64,000 bases of DNA from an uncultured Paracoccaceae bacterium (GCA_947503965.1 CANNFU010000001.1:744001-808000); one strand, 5' to 3'. Positions 1-8,954 are shown, counted from the first letter of the stretch. Program-made: numbers and translations. The notes: generated by a model from the letters alone, not told the origin.

Positions 1-39
1 GCATGGTCGTTGACACAATGAAGGAATCGCAGGTCGAAA

Positions 40-663
40 ATGAAGCACCTTGTTCAAAAAACTCTGGTTGTCGGGAAATGTCTTTTGTTATCAACTGCGT
101 TGGTTTGCACCGGCTCTTTTGCCGCCGCGCAGACGGATACCGGTACGCGGGCTGAGAACACCGTCACAATCAAGTTTGACGAAAGTGACGGGATCACTGG
201 CGAGCTTCTGAGTTTTTCAAATAATACACTGCGGCTGAATTCATCGGTCGGGACGGTGACAATTCCTGCCGACGACGTGACGTGCATTGGCGCGGCCTGT
301 CCTGAATCCCTGCGCCTGCAAGTCGCATCATCACCCATCGTTTTGACGTCGATCGACGGCGCGATCACATTGGCAGGTGATCTGATCGCGGTAACGGACA
401 CGGAATATGTGGTTGCAACGGCGGCCGGCGAATTGCGGATCGAAATCGACAAGGTCACATGCCAGGGCGAGGGTTGCGTGGTCGAAGTGAGCGCGCCAGC
501 CTTTGGCGGACCCGTTGTCTTGTCGAACGGTGCGACCGAGATTGCCGGAAATCTGGTCGGCGTCGACGAAAATTCGTATCTTGTCGAGGTGGAAAATCTT
601 GGGGCAATCCGGGTCCAGCTTGAAACGTTTACCTGCACCGGCGACGGTTGTCCGGCCAACTGA
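40..663 (+). CDS. Secreted protein made of three TCxGxxC repeats
   Basis: Predicted exported protein of 207 aa. Residues 1-31 form a signal peptide (basic start, hydrophobic core, FAAAQ cleavage region). The mature part is three copies of one module of about 48 residues (about 42-88, 99-147 and 157-205). Each has a GxLxxx...y/L..vGxxxI core and ends in T-C-x-G-x-x-C, with cysteine pairs at 82/87, 141/146 and 199/204, so three short disulfide loops are likely in the periplasm. From memory, similar modules sit at the N-terminus of some Rhodobacteraceae substrate-binding/OmpA proteins, but here the repeats stand alone with no binding or peptidoglycan domain. Function unknown. The start is supported by the signal peptide directly after it. 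Confidence 0.8.
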   Translation: MKHLVQKTLVVGKCLLLSTALVCTGSFAAAQTDTGTRAENTVTIKFDESDGITGELLSFSNNTLRLNSSVGTVTIPADDVTCIGAACPESLRLQVASSPIVLTSIDGAITLAGDLIAVTDTEYVVATAAGELRIEIDKVTCQGEGCVVEVSAPAFGGPVVLSNGATEIAGNLVGVDENSYLVEVENLGAIRVQLETFTCTGDGCPAN

Positions 664-839
664 TCCCGGCATAACGCGCGGGACCACATACAAATCCTGT
701 TTTCTGTCGGTCGTGTATCACAAACCGGCTTCAAACCGGGCGTAGGATCGCCTTGGCTGCGCACCTGATCCTTCATTCTGTTATTCGTGCAGTACCTGGT
801 CTAAGTGAGCCAAGGCCAAACTGCCAAAGGACGTTATGG

Positions 840-1292
840 ATGCGCGTGGATTACGAAACACTGACCAAGACAATCATGTCACTGACCGAAGGTGAGACAG
901 ACCACGTCGCCCTGATGGCGACGATCGCATGTGAGGTACATCACAGCGATGATCGTTTTGACTGGACCGGGTTTTACCGTGTGGTCGCGCCTAATCTGCT
1001 TAAGATCGGTCCTTATCAGGGCGGGCATGGGTGCCTTGTCATCCCCTTTGACAGGGGCGTCTGCGGTGCCGCGGCGCGTACGGGTGAGATACAGCTGGTA
1101 TCGGATGTCGATGCTTTTCCGGGCCATATCGCCTGCGCCAGCACGACCCGATCCGAACTGGTGTTGCCTGTGTTTGACACATCGGGCCAAGTAATCGCGG
1201 TGTTTGATATTGACAGTGATCAGCCGGACGCATTTGACCCGACTGATGCTGCCGGGCTTTCCGCAATCCTGCATCGTGTATTTGCTGGCTGA
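840..1292 (+). CDS. GAF-domain free methionine-(R)-sulfoxide reductase
   Basis: Reduces free L-methionine-R-sulfoxide in the cytoplasm using thioredoxin-type donors; known members are fRMsr/MsrC. The 150-aa protein is one GAF domain. The three conserved cysteines are C65 (GGHGCL), C75 (RGVCG) and C99 (GHIACA), and the WTGFYR and DAFPGHIAC segments are typical. The reading frame stays open upstream to a TTG at 753, but the ATG at 840 gives the usual family length and begins where homology should. It stands alone, 93 bp before the HTH-cupin regulator. Oxidant defence in a sulfur-rich marine setting is a plausible role; no regulatory site was seen. Confidence 0.88.
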   Translation: MRVDYETLTKTIMSLTEGETDHVALMATIACEVHHSDDRFDWTGFYRVVAPNLLKIGPYQGGHGCLVIPFDRGVCGAAARTGEIQLVSDVDAFPGHIACASTTRSELVLPVFDTSGQVIAVFDIDSDQPDAFDPTDAAGLSAILHRVFAG

Positions 1293-1384
1293 CGCGAAAT
1301 TATGGGTTTTCTGGCCCGTCGTGACAGAATAACGTTGATCTCTGAAATTGTTCACGCCAAATTGAAATTTATAGAGGTTTTTTC

Positions 1385-1963
1385 ATGAGCCGTACCGTGC
1401 TTGATGCCGTCGAGAAACAACAAACGCTGGGGGCCGATATTCGTGCCCTGCGCAAGGCGCGGGGCATGACGCTGACCCAGTTGGCAGAGGCGATGGGTCG
1501 GTCCGTCGGATGGCTGAGCCAGGTGGAGCGTGATCTGTCAAACCCCGCGATCATTGATCTGGGAAAGATGGCCGAGATACTTGATGTCTCTGTGTCCAGC
1601 CTTGTGCAGACAGGTGTGGTGCCGGGCGAAGAAGGCATTGTTGTACGCGCCAATGCCAGACGTCCGATGGGCAGCCGAACAGCGGGCCTGACCGAAGGTT
1701 TGCTATCGCCCGATCTGACAGACAGTTTCGAGATGATTCATTCCCATTATGAACCCGGAACGCGCCTGCTGTCCCCTTTAAGCCGCCCAACCCAAGAGGT
1801 TGGTTACGTCGTCAAAGGTCAGATCGATTTTGTTATCGGGGGTCAGACATTTCGGCTGCGTGCTGGCGACAGCATCCGGCTGCGCGGGCAGGAATTCCTG
1901 TGGGCCAACAGCTCTGCCAAAGAGTGCGAGATGATCTGGGTCATTTCGCCGCCTGTGTATTAA
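1385..1963 (+). CDS. HTH-XRE transcriptional regulator with C-terminal cupin
   Basis: DNA-binding regulator of the XRE-cupin family, 192 aa. Residues about 14-68 form a Cro/CI-type HTH (LRKARGMTLTQLAEAMG, VGWLSQVERD). Residues about 110-190 form a small beta-barrel cupin (PTQEVGYVVKGQIDFVIGG, LRAGDSIRLRG) that usually senses a small ligand. Family members often control polyamine, amino-acid or methylated-amine catabolism. It lies 122 bp upstream of the two dehydrogenases and the homocysteine methyltransferase, on the same strand, so it is probably their local regulator. A perfect 12-bp palindrome lies just after its stop codon. The ligand is not deducible. Confidence 0.88.
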   Translation: MSRTVLDAVEKQQTLGADIRALRKARGMTLTQLAEAMGRSVGWLSQVERDLSNPAIIDLGKMAEILDVSVSSLVQTGVVPGEEGIVVRANARRPMGSRTAGLTEGLLSPDLTDSFEMIHSHYEPGTRLLSPLSRPTQEVGYVVKGQIDFVIGGQTFRLRAGDSIRLRGQEFLWANSSAKECEMIWVISPPVY

Positions 1964-1972
1964 TGGGGTCTG

Positions 1973-1984
1973 CGGTGATCACCG
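1973..1984. promoter_or_regulatory. 12-bp perfect palindrome between regulator and dehydrogenase operon
   Basis: CGGTGATCACCG is fully self-complementary. It starts 10 bp after the stop of the HTH-cupin gene and ends about 100 bp before the dehydrogenase start. Its position and symmetry suit an operator for a dimeric HTH protein, most simply the adjacent regulator. Role inferred. Confidence 0.4.
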
Positions 1985-1990
1985 GACTTT

Positions 1991-2009
1991 GTGACTGTGG
2001 TGCAGTCAC
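1991..2009 (+). promoter_or_regulatory. 7-bp stem, 5-nt loop hairpin upstream of dehydrogenase
   Basis: GTGACTG and CAGTCAC pair perfectly around TGGTG, 7 bp after the palindrome. There is no T-run, so a classic intrinsic terminator is unlikely. It could be a second operator or a leader structure. Confidence 0.35.
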
Positions 2010-2085
2010 ATTCACTCTATCCAATGCACGCCATACGATCCCGGACGACGACCCCCCTGTTCAAGAGTAGAGAGAGTGACCCCTG

Positions 2086-4539
2086 ATGGCTGAGTTTCCG
2101 ACGACTGCACGTGTTGTGATTATTGGTGGCGGCGTCGTCGGTGTGTCGACTTTGTATCATTTGGCCAAAGAGGGCTGGACCGACTGCGTTCTGCTGGAAA
2201 AAAATGAACTGACTGCCGGGTCCACGTGGCATGCCGCCGGAAACTGCCCAAATTTTGCGCCGAACTGGGCTGTGATGAATATGCAGCGGTATTCGCTGGA
2301 AATGTATCGCACATTGGCGGCCGATGTTGATTATCCGATGAACTATCACGTCACCGGTTCCCTGCGGCTGGGCCATTCCAAAGAGCGGCGTCAGGAATTT
2401 CAGCGCATCGCGGGCCAAGCACAGGCGATGGGTCTGCCGCTTGAGATGATCAGCCTTGCCGAGGTGAAGAATTACAACCCCTTCGTGGAAACCCATGATT
2501 TGTCGGGCGTGTTGTGGGACCCCTATGATGGTGACATCGACCCTGCCCAATTGACCCAGGCCATGGCCAAGGGCGCCCGCGATCTGGGCGCCCGGATCGA
2601 ACGGTTCTGCCCCGCGACTGGCGTATCCCGATCCGACACCGGCGAATGGATCGTTCATACCCACAAGGGTGATATCACCTGTGAGAAGGTCGTGAATGCT
2701 GCCGGATACTATGCCGCGCGTGTCGGGGAATGGTTCAAACCCTATGGCGGGCGCGATGTGCCGATGATCGTGATGTCCCACCAGTATTTCCTGACCGACG
2801 AAATCCCCGAAATCGCGGCATGGACCAAGGAGAACGGCAAGAAGACCCCGCTGATCCGGGATGTCGACAGCTCTTATTATCTGCGGCAGGACAAGAACGG
2901 CCTGAACCTTGGCCCGTATGAACGCAACTGCAAGGCTCATTGGGTCACGCTCGATGATCCGATGCCCGATGATTTCAGCTTTCAGCTATATCCCGACGAT
3001 CTGGAGCGGTTGGAGTGGTATATCGAGGATGCGATGGCCCGTGTCCCGGCACTGGCGACGGGCGGCGTTGGCCGCAACATCAATGGTCCGATACCCTATG
3101 CCCCCGACGGTTTGCCGATGATTGGCCCCATGCCGGGCGTCAGGAACGCGTTTGAGGCCCATTCCTTTACCTTTGGGATCGTGCAGGGCGGTGGCGCAGG
3201 CAAGGTCATGGCCGAATGGCTGATCGAGGGCGAGACAGAGCGCGACATGTGGTCTGTCGATCCGCGCCGCTATACGGATTTTGCCGATTATGACTATACC
3301 CATCAAAAGGCGGTGGAAACATATGGCCATGAATATGGCATGCATTTCCCCCACAAGATGTGGCCTGCCGGGCGTGACAAAAAACTCTCACCCAATGACG
3401 CAAAGGTCCGCGCGTTAGGTGGCCAGATGGGTGCCTATGCCGGTTGGGAACGCGCGAATTGGTTTGCTAAGGAGGGCGATGACACCTCTGTTGAAGCGAC
3501 CGAAACGTGGGAGCGCGAGGGTCCCTGGACAATCCGGGTGAAGGAAGAATGCGAAGCCGTGCGCGACGGTGTTGGCGTGCTTGATCTGCCAGGGTTTTCC
3601 CGGTTCAACCTGTCCGGTGACGGTGCTGCGGAGTATCTGCGCGGGCGGATTGCGGGGGCCTTGCCCCGCGTGGGCCGCATGAACTTGGCGTATTTCCCCG
3701 ACAGCCGTGGCCGGATATTGACTGAAATGTCCGCGATCCGGCATGGCGATGACGATTTCACCCTGATCACGGCGGCCCCCGCGCAGTGGCACGATTACGA
3801 GGTGCTGGCCAAGGACCTGCCGTCAGGACTACGCCTCACAGATGACACGACCACGTATTCGACCCTGATCGTGACCGGTCCGAAGGCGCGTGATCTGTTC
3901 AAGACGATAGGAACCGAGGCCGATCTGACATCAGGCTGGCTGTCCCATCAGCCGGCCAAAATTGGTGGAACCGATTGTATGCTGGTGCGCGTCAGCTTTG
4001 CGGGTGAATTGGGGTGGGAAATTCACGCAAAGCTCGACGATATGCCCGGTCTTTACGAGGCTGTTCTTACAGCGGGCGCGGTACCGTTTGGCATGTTCGC
4101 CTTGAATGCGTTGCGCATCGAAAAGGGCTATCGCGCATGGAAAGGGGATCTGTCGACTGATTACAGCCTTCTTGAAGGCGGGTTGGACCGCTTTATCCGC
4201 TTTGATAAACCGCAGGATTTTCCGGGCAAGGCAGCGCTTCTTAGCGAAAAGCAGCGTGGCCGCAAAAAGGGCTTTGCCACCATGACCCTTGATCAACCTG
4301 GCCCGGCGGATGCGCCTTACATGTCGCCGATCTGGGCAAACGGAGAGGTTGTGGGCGAAACAACATCGGGTGACTGGGGCTTTCGCGTGAATAAATCCAT
4401 CGCACTTGGCATGGTCCGGTCGGACGTGAATATCGTCGGCGGCAAGGTCGAGATCGAGATTTACGGCGAAAGATATGCGGCCACTATTCATGAAGATCAG
4501 CCGCTTTGGGACCCCGACAATGAACGTATCCGGGCCTGA
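2086..4539 (+). CDS. FAD-dependent dehydrogenase with GcvT domain (dimethylglycine/sarcosine dehydrogenase-like), copy 1
   Basis: Oxidative N-demethylase of 817 aa. The N-terminal half is a DAO-type FAD domain (VVIIGGGVVG near residues 10-19). The TWHAAG motif carries H49, which matches the histidine that holds FAD covalently in dimethylglycine and sarcosine dehydrogenases. The C-terminal half (about 420-817) is a GcvT-like folate domain (LSGDGAAEYLRGR, GELGWEIH). By family, the first half removes an N-methyl group and the second passes it to tetrahydrofolate. It opens a run with a homocysteine methyltransferase and a second, diverged copy. After TWHAAG this copy reads NCPNF where copy 2 has LIAQLRAT, so the substrates probably differ. 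Exact substrate unknown. Confidence 0.85.
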   Translation: MAEFPTTARVVIIGGGVVGVSTLYHLAKEGWTDCVLLEKNELTAGSTWHAAGNCPNFAPNWAVMNMQRYSLEMYRTLAADVDYPMNYHVTGSLRLGHSKERRQEFQRIAGQAQAMGLPLEMISLAEVKNYNPFVETHDLSGVLWDPYDGDIDPAQLTQAMAKGARDLGARIERFCPATGVSRSDTGEWIVHTHKGDITCEKVVNAAGYYAARVGEWFKPYGGRDVPMIVMSHQYFLTDEIPEIAAWTKENGKKTPLIRDVDSSYYLRQDKNGLNLGPYERNCKAHWVTLDDPMPDDFSFQLYPDDLERLEWYIEDAMARVPALATGGVGRNINGPIPYAPDGLPMIGPMPGVRNAFEAHSFTFGIVQGGGAGKVMAEWLIEGETERDMWSVDPRRYTDFADYDYTHQKAVETYGHEYGMHFPHKMWPAGRDKKLSPNDAKVRALGGQMGAYAGWERANWFAKEGDDTSVEATETWEREGPWTIRVKEECEAVRDGVGVLDLPGFSRFNLSGDGAAEYLRGRIAGALPRVGRMNLAYFPDSRGRILTEMSAIRHGDDDFTLITAAPAQWHDYEVLAKDLPSGLRLTDDTTTYSTLIVTGPKARDLFKTIGTEADLTSGWLSHQPAKIGGTDCMLVRVSFAGELGWEIHAKLDDMPGLYEAVLTAGAVPFGMFALNALRIEKGYRAWKGDLSTDYSLLEGGLDRFIRFDKPQDFPGKAALLSEKQRGRKKGFATMTLDQPGPADAPYMSPIWANGEVVGETTSGDWGFRVNKSIALGMVRSDVNIVGGKVEIEIYGERYAATIHEDQPLWDPDNERIRA

Positions 4540-4566
4540 TGCTGTCGGCGCGACCAGGGACAGCAT
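4539..4566 (+). promoter_or_regulatory. Intercistronic hairpin, 8-bp arms
   Basis: ATGCTGTC (4539-4546) pairs perfectly with GACAGCAT (4559-4566) around a 12-nt loop, in the 60-bp gap between the dehydrogenase and the methyltransferase. No T-run follows. It may tune relative expression or message stability, or be chance. Confidence 0.35.
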
Positions 4567-4599
4567 GATCGCGCCATATAAAGCGAAATTTGTGGAGAT

Positions 4600-5481
4600 A
4601 TGCCCATGATGGCGATTACCCTGCTGGACGGTGGGATGGGGCAGGAACTGATCCATCGCGCCGGTGACAAGCCAACGCCGCTGTGGTCCACGCAAGTGAT
4701 GGTTGATCATCCGGGGCTGGTCGCAAAGGTGCATGCGGATTACCGCGATGCGGGGGCAACGGTACACACCACCAACACCTACGCCATCCATCATGATCGG
4801 CTGACGGGCACGTCGCTGGAAGGGCAGTTTGCGGATTTATATGCGCGCGCCTTGGAAGAGGCGGCGGGCTTTTCGGGCGTCGCAGGGTCGATTGGTCCCT
4901 TACGCGCCTCGTATCGGCCTGATCTGCATCCGGCGCATGATGTGGCCGTAGCGCTTTATGCAGAGATTGCAGAAAGTCTGGCGCCCGGTTGTGATCTGAT
5001 CATCTGCGAAACCGTGGCGTCGGTGGCCCATGCGCGGGCGATCCTGGAAGGGGCCGCCGTGGCGGGCAAACCGGTCTGGCTGGCCCTGACGGTGGATGAT
5101 GCGGATGGCACAAAGCTACGCTCGGGCGAGCCGCTGGCGGATGCGATCCCGGTGGCGGAGGCTGGCGCGCAGGCGGTGCTGATCAATTGCTCTGCGCCCG
5201 AAGCGATTGGCGCATCATTGGATGTGCTGGCCACTGGCACACTGCCTTTCGGTGCTTATGCCAACGGGTTTACACAGATTACCAATGATTTCCTCCAAGA
5301 CAAACCGACGGTGGACGCACTGAGCGCCCGACGCGATCTGAGCCCGGAAACCTATGCCAAAACAGCCCTTGGCTGGATCGGCCAAGGTGCCACGATTGTG
5401 GGTGGCTGCTGCGAGGTTGGCCCGGCGCATATCGCCACGCTGGCTGCTGCCATTCGGGCGGCAGGCCACACGATTGAATAG
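4600..5481 (+). CDS. Homocysteine S-methyltransferase family protein (betaine-homocysteine methyltransferase type)
   Basis: Zinc-dependent methyltransferase of 293 aa that would move a methyl group from a donor such as glycine betaine to homocysteine, giving methionine. The N-terminal DGGMGQEL motif and the zinc ligands C197 (LINCSAP), C270 and C271 (GGCCEVGP) are all present, so it should be active. It sits between two FAD/GcvT dehydrogenases on the same strand. This fits stepwise betaine use: one methyl to homocysteine here, the rest oxidised by the dehydrogenases. S-methylmethionine as donor cannot be excluded. The ATG at 4600 is preceded by a GGAG-like site (TGTGGAGAT). Confidence 0.87.
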   Translation: MPMMAITLLDGGMGQELIHRAGDKPTPLWSTQVMVDHPGLVAKVHADYRDAGATVHTTNTYAIHHDRLTGTSLEGQFADLYARALEEAAGFSGVAGSIGPLRASYRPDLHPAHDVAVALYAEIAESLAPGCDLIICETVASVAHARAILEGAAVAGKPVWLALTVDDADGTKLRSGEPLADAIPVAEAGAQAVLINCSAPEAIGASLDVLATGTLPFGAYANGFTQITNDFLQDKPTVDALSARRDLSPETYAKTALGWIGQGATIVGGCCEVGPAHIATLAAAIRAAGHTIE

Positions 5482-5499
5482 ACAGGAAGGACCCTGACC

Positions 5500-7950
5500 A
5501 TGGCGACGATCCCTTCCCATGCGCGTGTAGTGATCATCGGGGGTGGTGTGGTTGGCTGTTCGGTCGCCTATCACCTGACCAAGCTGGGGTGGAAAGACGT
5601 TGTGCTGCTGGAACGCAAACAGCTGACATCCGGCACCACCTGGCACGCCGCTGGTTTGATCGCGCAGCTACGCGCGACGGCGAATATGACGAAGCTCGCC
5701 AAGTATTCGCAGGAACTGTACGGCAATCTGGAGGCCGAGACCGGCGTTGCCACCGGTTTCAAACGCTGCGGGTCGATCACGGTGGCCCTGACAGAGGCGC
5801 GCAAGGAAGAGATTTACCGTCAGGCCGGGATGGCCCGCGCCTTTGGCGTGGACGTTGAAGAGATTTCACCCGATGAGGTCAAGCAGCGCTATGAGCATCT
5901 GAATATCGATGGTGTGACAGCCGGGGTTTATCTGCCGCTGGATGGTCAGGGCGACCCGGCGAATATCGCGTTGGCGCTGGCCAAGGGTGCCCGCCAGAAC
6001 GGCGCACAGGTGTTTGAGCATACGATAGCCACAGGTATTGCCCGCGCAGGTCGCCGGATCACGGGCGTTGATTGGGCGCAGGGTGATAAGACCGGCCACA
6101 TCGCCTGTGACATGATCGTCAATTGTGGCGGTATGTGGGGCCATCAGGTGGGCCGGATGCTGGGCGTTAATGTGCCCCTGCATGCGTGCGAACATTTCTA
6201 CATCGTGACCGAGGCGATCCCGGGCCTGACCCAGATGCCGGTGCTGCGGGTGCCGGATGAATGTGCCTATTACAAAGAGGACGCGGGCAAGATCCTGCTG
6301 GGCGCGTTTGAACCCAATGCCAAGCCTTGGGCGATGGATGGCATTCCGGCAGATTTCGAGTTTGATCAACTGCCCGAGGATTTCGACCATTTCGAGCCGA
6401 TACTTGCGGCCGCTGTAGAGCGCATGCCGATGCTGGCCGATGCGGGCATCCATACGTTCTTTAACGGGCCAGAGAGTTTCACACCGGATGACGCCTATCA
6501 CCTGGGGCAAGCGCCGGAGATGGATAATGTCTGGGTCGCGGCAGGCTTTAACTCCATCGGGATCCAGTCCGCGGGTGGTGCAGGTATGGCGCTTTCGCAG
6601 TGGATGGATGCGGGCGAGAAACCGTTTGATCTGGGTGATGTGGACATTGCCCGGATGCAACCCTTTCAGGGCAACAAAACGTATCTCTTTGAACGGTCAA
6701 AAGAAACGCTGGGTCTGCTATACGCCGATCACTTCCCGTTCCGCCAAAAGGCCACCGCACGCGGTATCCGCCGCACGCCTTTCCATCAGCATCTGCTGGA
6801 CCGTGGTGCCGTCATGGGTGAACTGGCCGGGTGGGAACGGGCCAACTGGTTCGCCCGCGACGGTCAAAACCCTGCATATGAATACAGTTGGTCGCGCCAG
6901 AACTTTTTCGACAACGTTCGCGCAGAACATATGGCCGTGCGCCAGAATGTCGGCATGTATGACATGTCGTCATTCGGGAAAATCCGGGTTGAGGGACCGG
7001 ATGCGATGGCCTTCATGAACCACATATGCGGTGGCGATTGCGACGTGCCGGTGGGCCGGATAGTCTATACACAGTTTCTCAACAACCGTGCAGGGATCGA
7101 GGCGGATGTGACCGTCACCCGCATTGAACCTGACTGCTTTCTTGTCGTCACCCCCGCCGCGACCCGGCTGGCGGACCAGACCTGGATGCGCCGCCACAAG
7201 GGCGATTTCAACGTGGTGATCACGGATGTCACCGCAGGCGAAGGCGTGCTGGCGATCATGGGGCCCCGGTCGCGCGCATTGCTACAGGCGGTGTCGCCCA
7301 ACGACTTCTCAAACGCGGTCAACCCGTTCGGCACCGCACAAGAGATCGAGATCGGCATGGCGCTGGCCCGCGTGCATCGCGTGAGCTACGTGGGAGAGCT
7401 GGGATGGGAGGTCTACATCCCAGCGGATATGTGTGGCCACGTGTTTGAGGTGCTGCATGCCGCAGGTCAGGACACCGGGCTGACGCTCTGCGGGATGCAT
7501 ATGATGGATAGCTGCCGGATGGAAAAAGGGTTCCGCCATTTCGGCCATGACATTACCAGCCAGGATCACGTCCTAGAGGCCGGTCTGGGCTTTGCGGTCA
7601 AGACGGACAAACCCGATTTCATCGGGCGCGAGGCCGTTCTGCGCAAGCGCGAGACCGGATTGGAGCAGCGTCTGCTACAGTTCAAGCTGACAGATCCAGA
7701 GCCGCTGCTGTATCACAACGAGCCTGTCCTGCGGGATGGGGAGGTTGTGGGGTATCTGTCATCTGGCGGCTATGGCCATCATCTGGGGGCGGCGATTGGC
7801 ATGGGGTACGTACCCTGTGCACAGCCGGGTGAGAAGGCCGCCGATATGCTGGCGAGCAGCTATGAGATTGACGTGATGGGCACGCGGATCAGGGCCGAGG
7901 CGCAGTTGAAACCGTTCTATGACCCGGCAAGCGAGCGGGTAAGGATGTAG
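5500..7950 (+). CDS. FAD-dependent dehydrogenase with GcvT domain (dimethylglycine/sarcosine dehydrogenase-like), copy 2
   Basis: Second 816-aa member of the family, starting 18 bp after the methyltransferase gene, with AGGAAGG as ribosome-binding site. VVIIGGGVVG binds FAD, and H49 in GTTWHAAG is the expected covalent attachment site. The sequence after it (LIAQLRATANM) is closer to mammalian dimethylglycine and sarcosine dehydrogenases than in copy 1. The C-terminal GcvT domain (about 425-816) has VGELGWEVYIPADM and GYLSSGGYGHHLG. It should oxidise an N-methylated glycine and charge tetrahydrofolate. It is the last gene of the module and is followed by a decayed transposase fragment. Confidence 0.87.
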   Translation: MATIPSHARVVIIGGGVVGCSVAYHLTKLGWKDVVLLERKQLTSGTTWHAAGLIAQLRATANMTKLAKYSQELYGNLEAETGVATGFKRCGSITVALTEARKEEIYRQAGMARAFGVDVEEISPDEVKQRYEHLNIDGVTAGVYLPLDGQGDPANIALALAKGARQNGAQVFEHTIATGIARAGRRITGVDWAQGDKTGHIACDMIVNCGGMWGHQVGRMLGVNVPLHACEHFYIVTEAIPGLTQMPVLRVPDECAYYKEDAGKILLGAFEPNAKPWAMDGIPADFEFDQLPEDFDHFEPILAAAVERMPMLADAGIHTFFNGPESFTPDDAYHLGQAPEMDNVWVAAGFNSIGIQSAGGAGMALSQWMDAGEKPFDLGDVDIARMQPFQGNKTYLFERSKETLGLLYADHFPFRQKATARGIRRTPFHQHLLDRGAVMGELAGWERANWFARDGQNPAYEYSWSRQNFFDNVRAEHMAVRQNVGMYDMSSFGKIRVEGPDAMAFMNHICGGDCDVPVGRIVYTQFLNNRAGIEADVTVTRIEPDCFLVVTPAATRLADQTWMRRHKGDFNVVITDVTAGEGVLAIMGPRSRALLQAVSPNDFSNAVNPFGTAQEIEIGMALARVHRVSYVGELGWEVYIPADMCGHVFEVLHAAGQDTGLTLCGMHMMDSCRMEKGFRHFGHDITSQDHVLEAGLGFAVKTDKPDFIGREAVLRKRETGLEQRLLQFKLTDPEPLLYHNEPVLRDGEVVGYLSSGGYGHHLGAAIGMGYVPCAQPGEKAADMLASSYEIDVMGTRIRAEAQLKPFYDPASERVRM

Positions 7951-8004
7951 CGCGAAGAAGGCCGCAGACGGGGATATGGTTGGGGTGGTAAAAGCTGATG
8001 GGTT

Positions 8005-8165
8005 GGATGGCTCCTGCTTCAACCGGCGTCGCAATGCGCGATAGTGCAGGTGTCAGAATCTGCTTTTGAGAGGAGCCACACCATGCAGGTTACCACAATC
8101 GGCGTTGATCTGGCCAAGAATGTTTTCCAAAGTCGCGGTTGAAGAACATGGCCCTAAACAACCGT
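8005..8165 (+). pseudogene. IS110-family transposase remnant
   Basis: An ATG at 8083 preceded by GAGAGGAGCC starts a reading frame for MQVTTIGVDLAKNVFQ, the conserved beginning of IS110-type DEDD transposases. It stops at 8140-8142. Removing one base from the AAA at 8129-8131 restores V-A-V-E-E-H-G-P-K-Q-P-W before similarity ends. So only the N-terminal fragment survives, with a frameshift. The roughly 80 bases before the ATG look like the element's leader; the left boundary is approximate. It marks a past insertion between the one-carbon module and the transglutaminase gene. Confidence 0.7.
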
Positions 8166-8193
8166 GGTATCGGCTGGCAGCAAGGTCTCCAAC

Positions 8194-8883
8194 TCAATTG
8201 TTTTCATTGCGCACCGCTTGAACCCGACGATTGACCCCACCAATCAGGAGTCGATAGACCCACATACGCAAACCGTCTGGCCGGTTTCTGTAGTTGTCGC
8301 TTACATAATAGGCCGCGGGATCGTCCCAGATGCCATGATCAGCGGTGACTGCTGCCATCTGCTGATAAACCTCATTTTCGAGGTCCAGATCTGCGCTTGC
8401 TTCGTCATCTTCCTGCGCAACCGAATAGCCCACCGACCAGCCCAGGCATTTGATTTTGGCTTTTGCTGCTTCGAAGAGCTCTAGGTCGTTGATGAACGTG
8501 TCGATCCGTCGCCATCGCCCCTCAATTTCAACCTCGATCCACGAATGGGAGATTTCCTTCGGCATTAGCCAGTAGGCGAGGCCGGTGAAGAAGCCCTTTT
8601 GAATGTCCTTGGTGATGAGCGAGAAATGGATACGTGCCGGGATGCCAACCGCCTTGCACAAAGCGAGCAACAGCGTCGCCTTCGTATTACACTGCCCGTA
8701 TCCCAACCGGACCGTTTCCGACGCTTTTACGAAATCGCCGTTGATAGGGAATCCAAATCGGATACCGTCGCGCACAAACTGAAAAATGCGCTTCAGCTTG
8801 CCGCGCTCCGTCGTTTCGTCGCGGGTTAAGTCAACGGCCAAGTCCTTGATAATTGGGTGATCATAGTCGGCTAGTTCGTTCAT
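8194..8883 (-). CDS. Transglutaminase-like cysteine protease family protein
   Basis: Cytoplasmic protein of 229 aa with the transglutaminase-core triad C65 (GYGQCNTK), H113 (ISHSWIEV) and D128 (RRIDTF). The spacing is right for the superfamily, whose bacterial members hydrolyse or transfer amide bonds. There is no signal peptide. The last 90 residues are not recognised. It lies alone between an IS110 fragment and a possible second insertion-sequence end, on the opposite strand to the preceding module, so it may be accessory. Substrate unknown. Confidence 0.8.
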   Translation of the reverse strand: MNELADYDHPIIKDLAVDLTRDETTERGKLKRIFQFVRDGIRFGFPINGDFVKASETVRLGYGQCNTKATLLLALCKAVGIPARIHFSLITKDIQKGFFTGLAYWLMPKEISHSWIEVEIEGRWRRIDTFINDLELFEAAKAKIKCLGWSVGYSVAQEDDEASADLDLENEVYQQMAAVTADHGIWDDPAAYYVSDNYRNRPDGLRMWVYRLLIGGVNRRVQAVRNENN

Positions 8884-8954
8884 GTCGTTACCCTACCACT
8901 TCCAGACGTGGCGGGCATTGAAACAGATCAAAGTCACAAACGGCGGCTCACTTC

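Noticed and set aside
1964..2085. SAM or glycine riboswitch before the one-carbon genes
   Set aside because: Only a palindrome and a single hairpin are present; the conserved aptamer cores are absent.
2017..2940. 307-codon open frame on the minus strand
   Set aside because: Antisense to dehydrogenase copy 1, which has clear FAD motifs.
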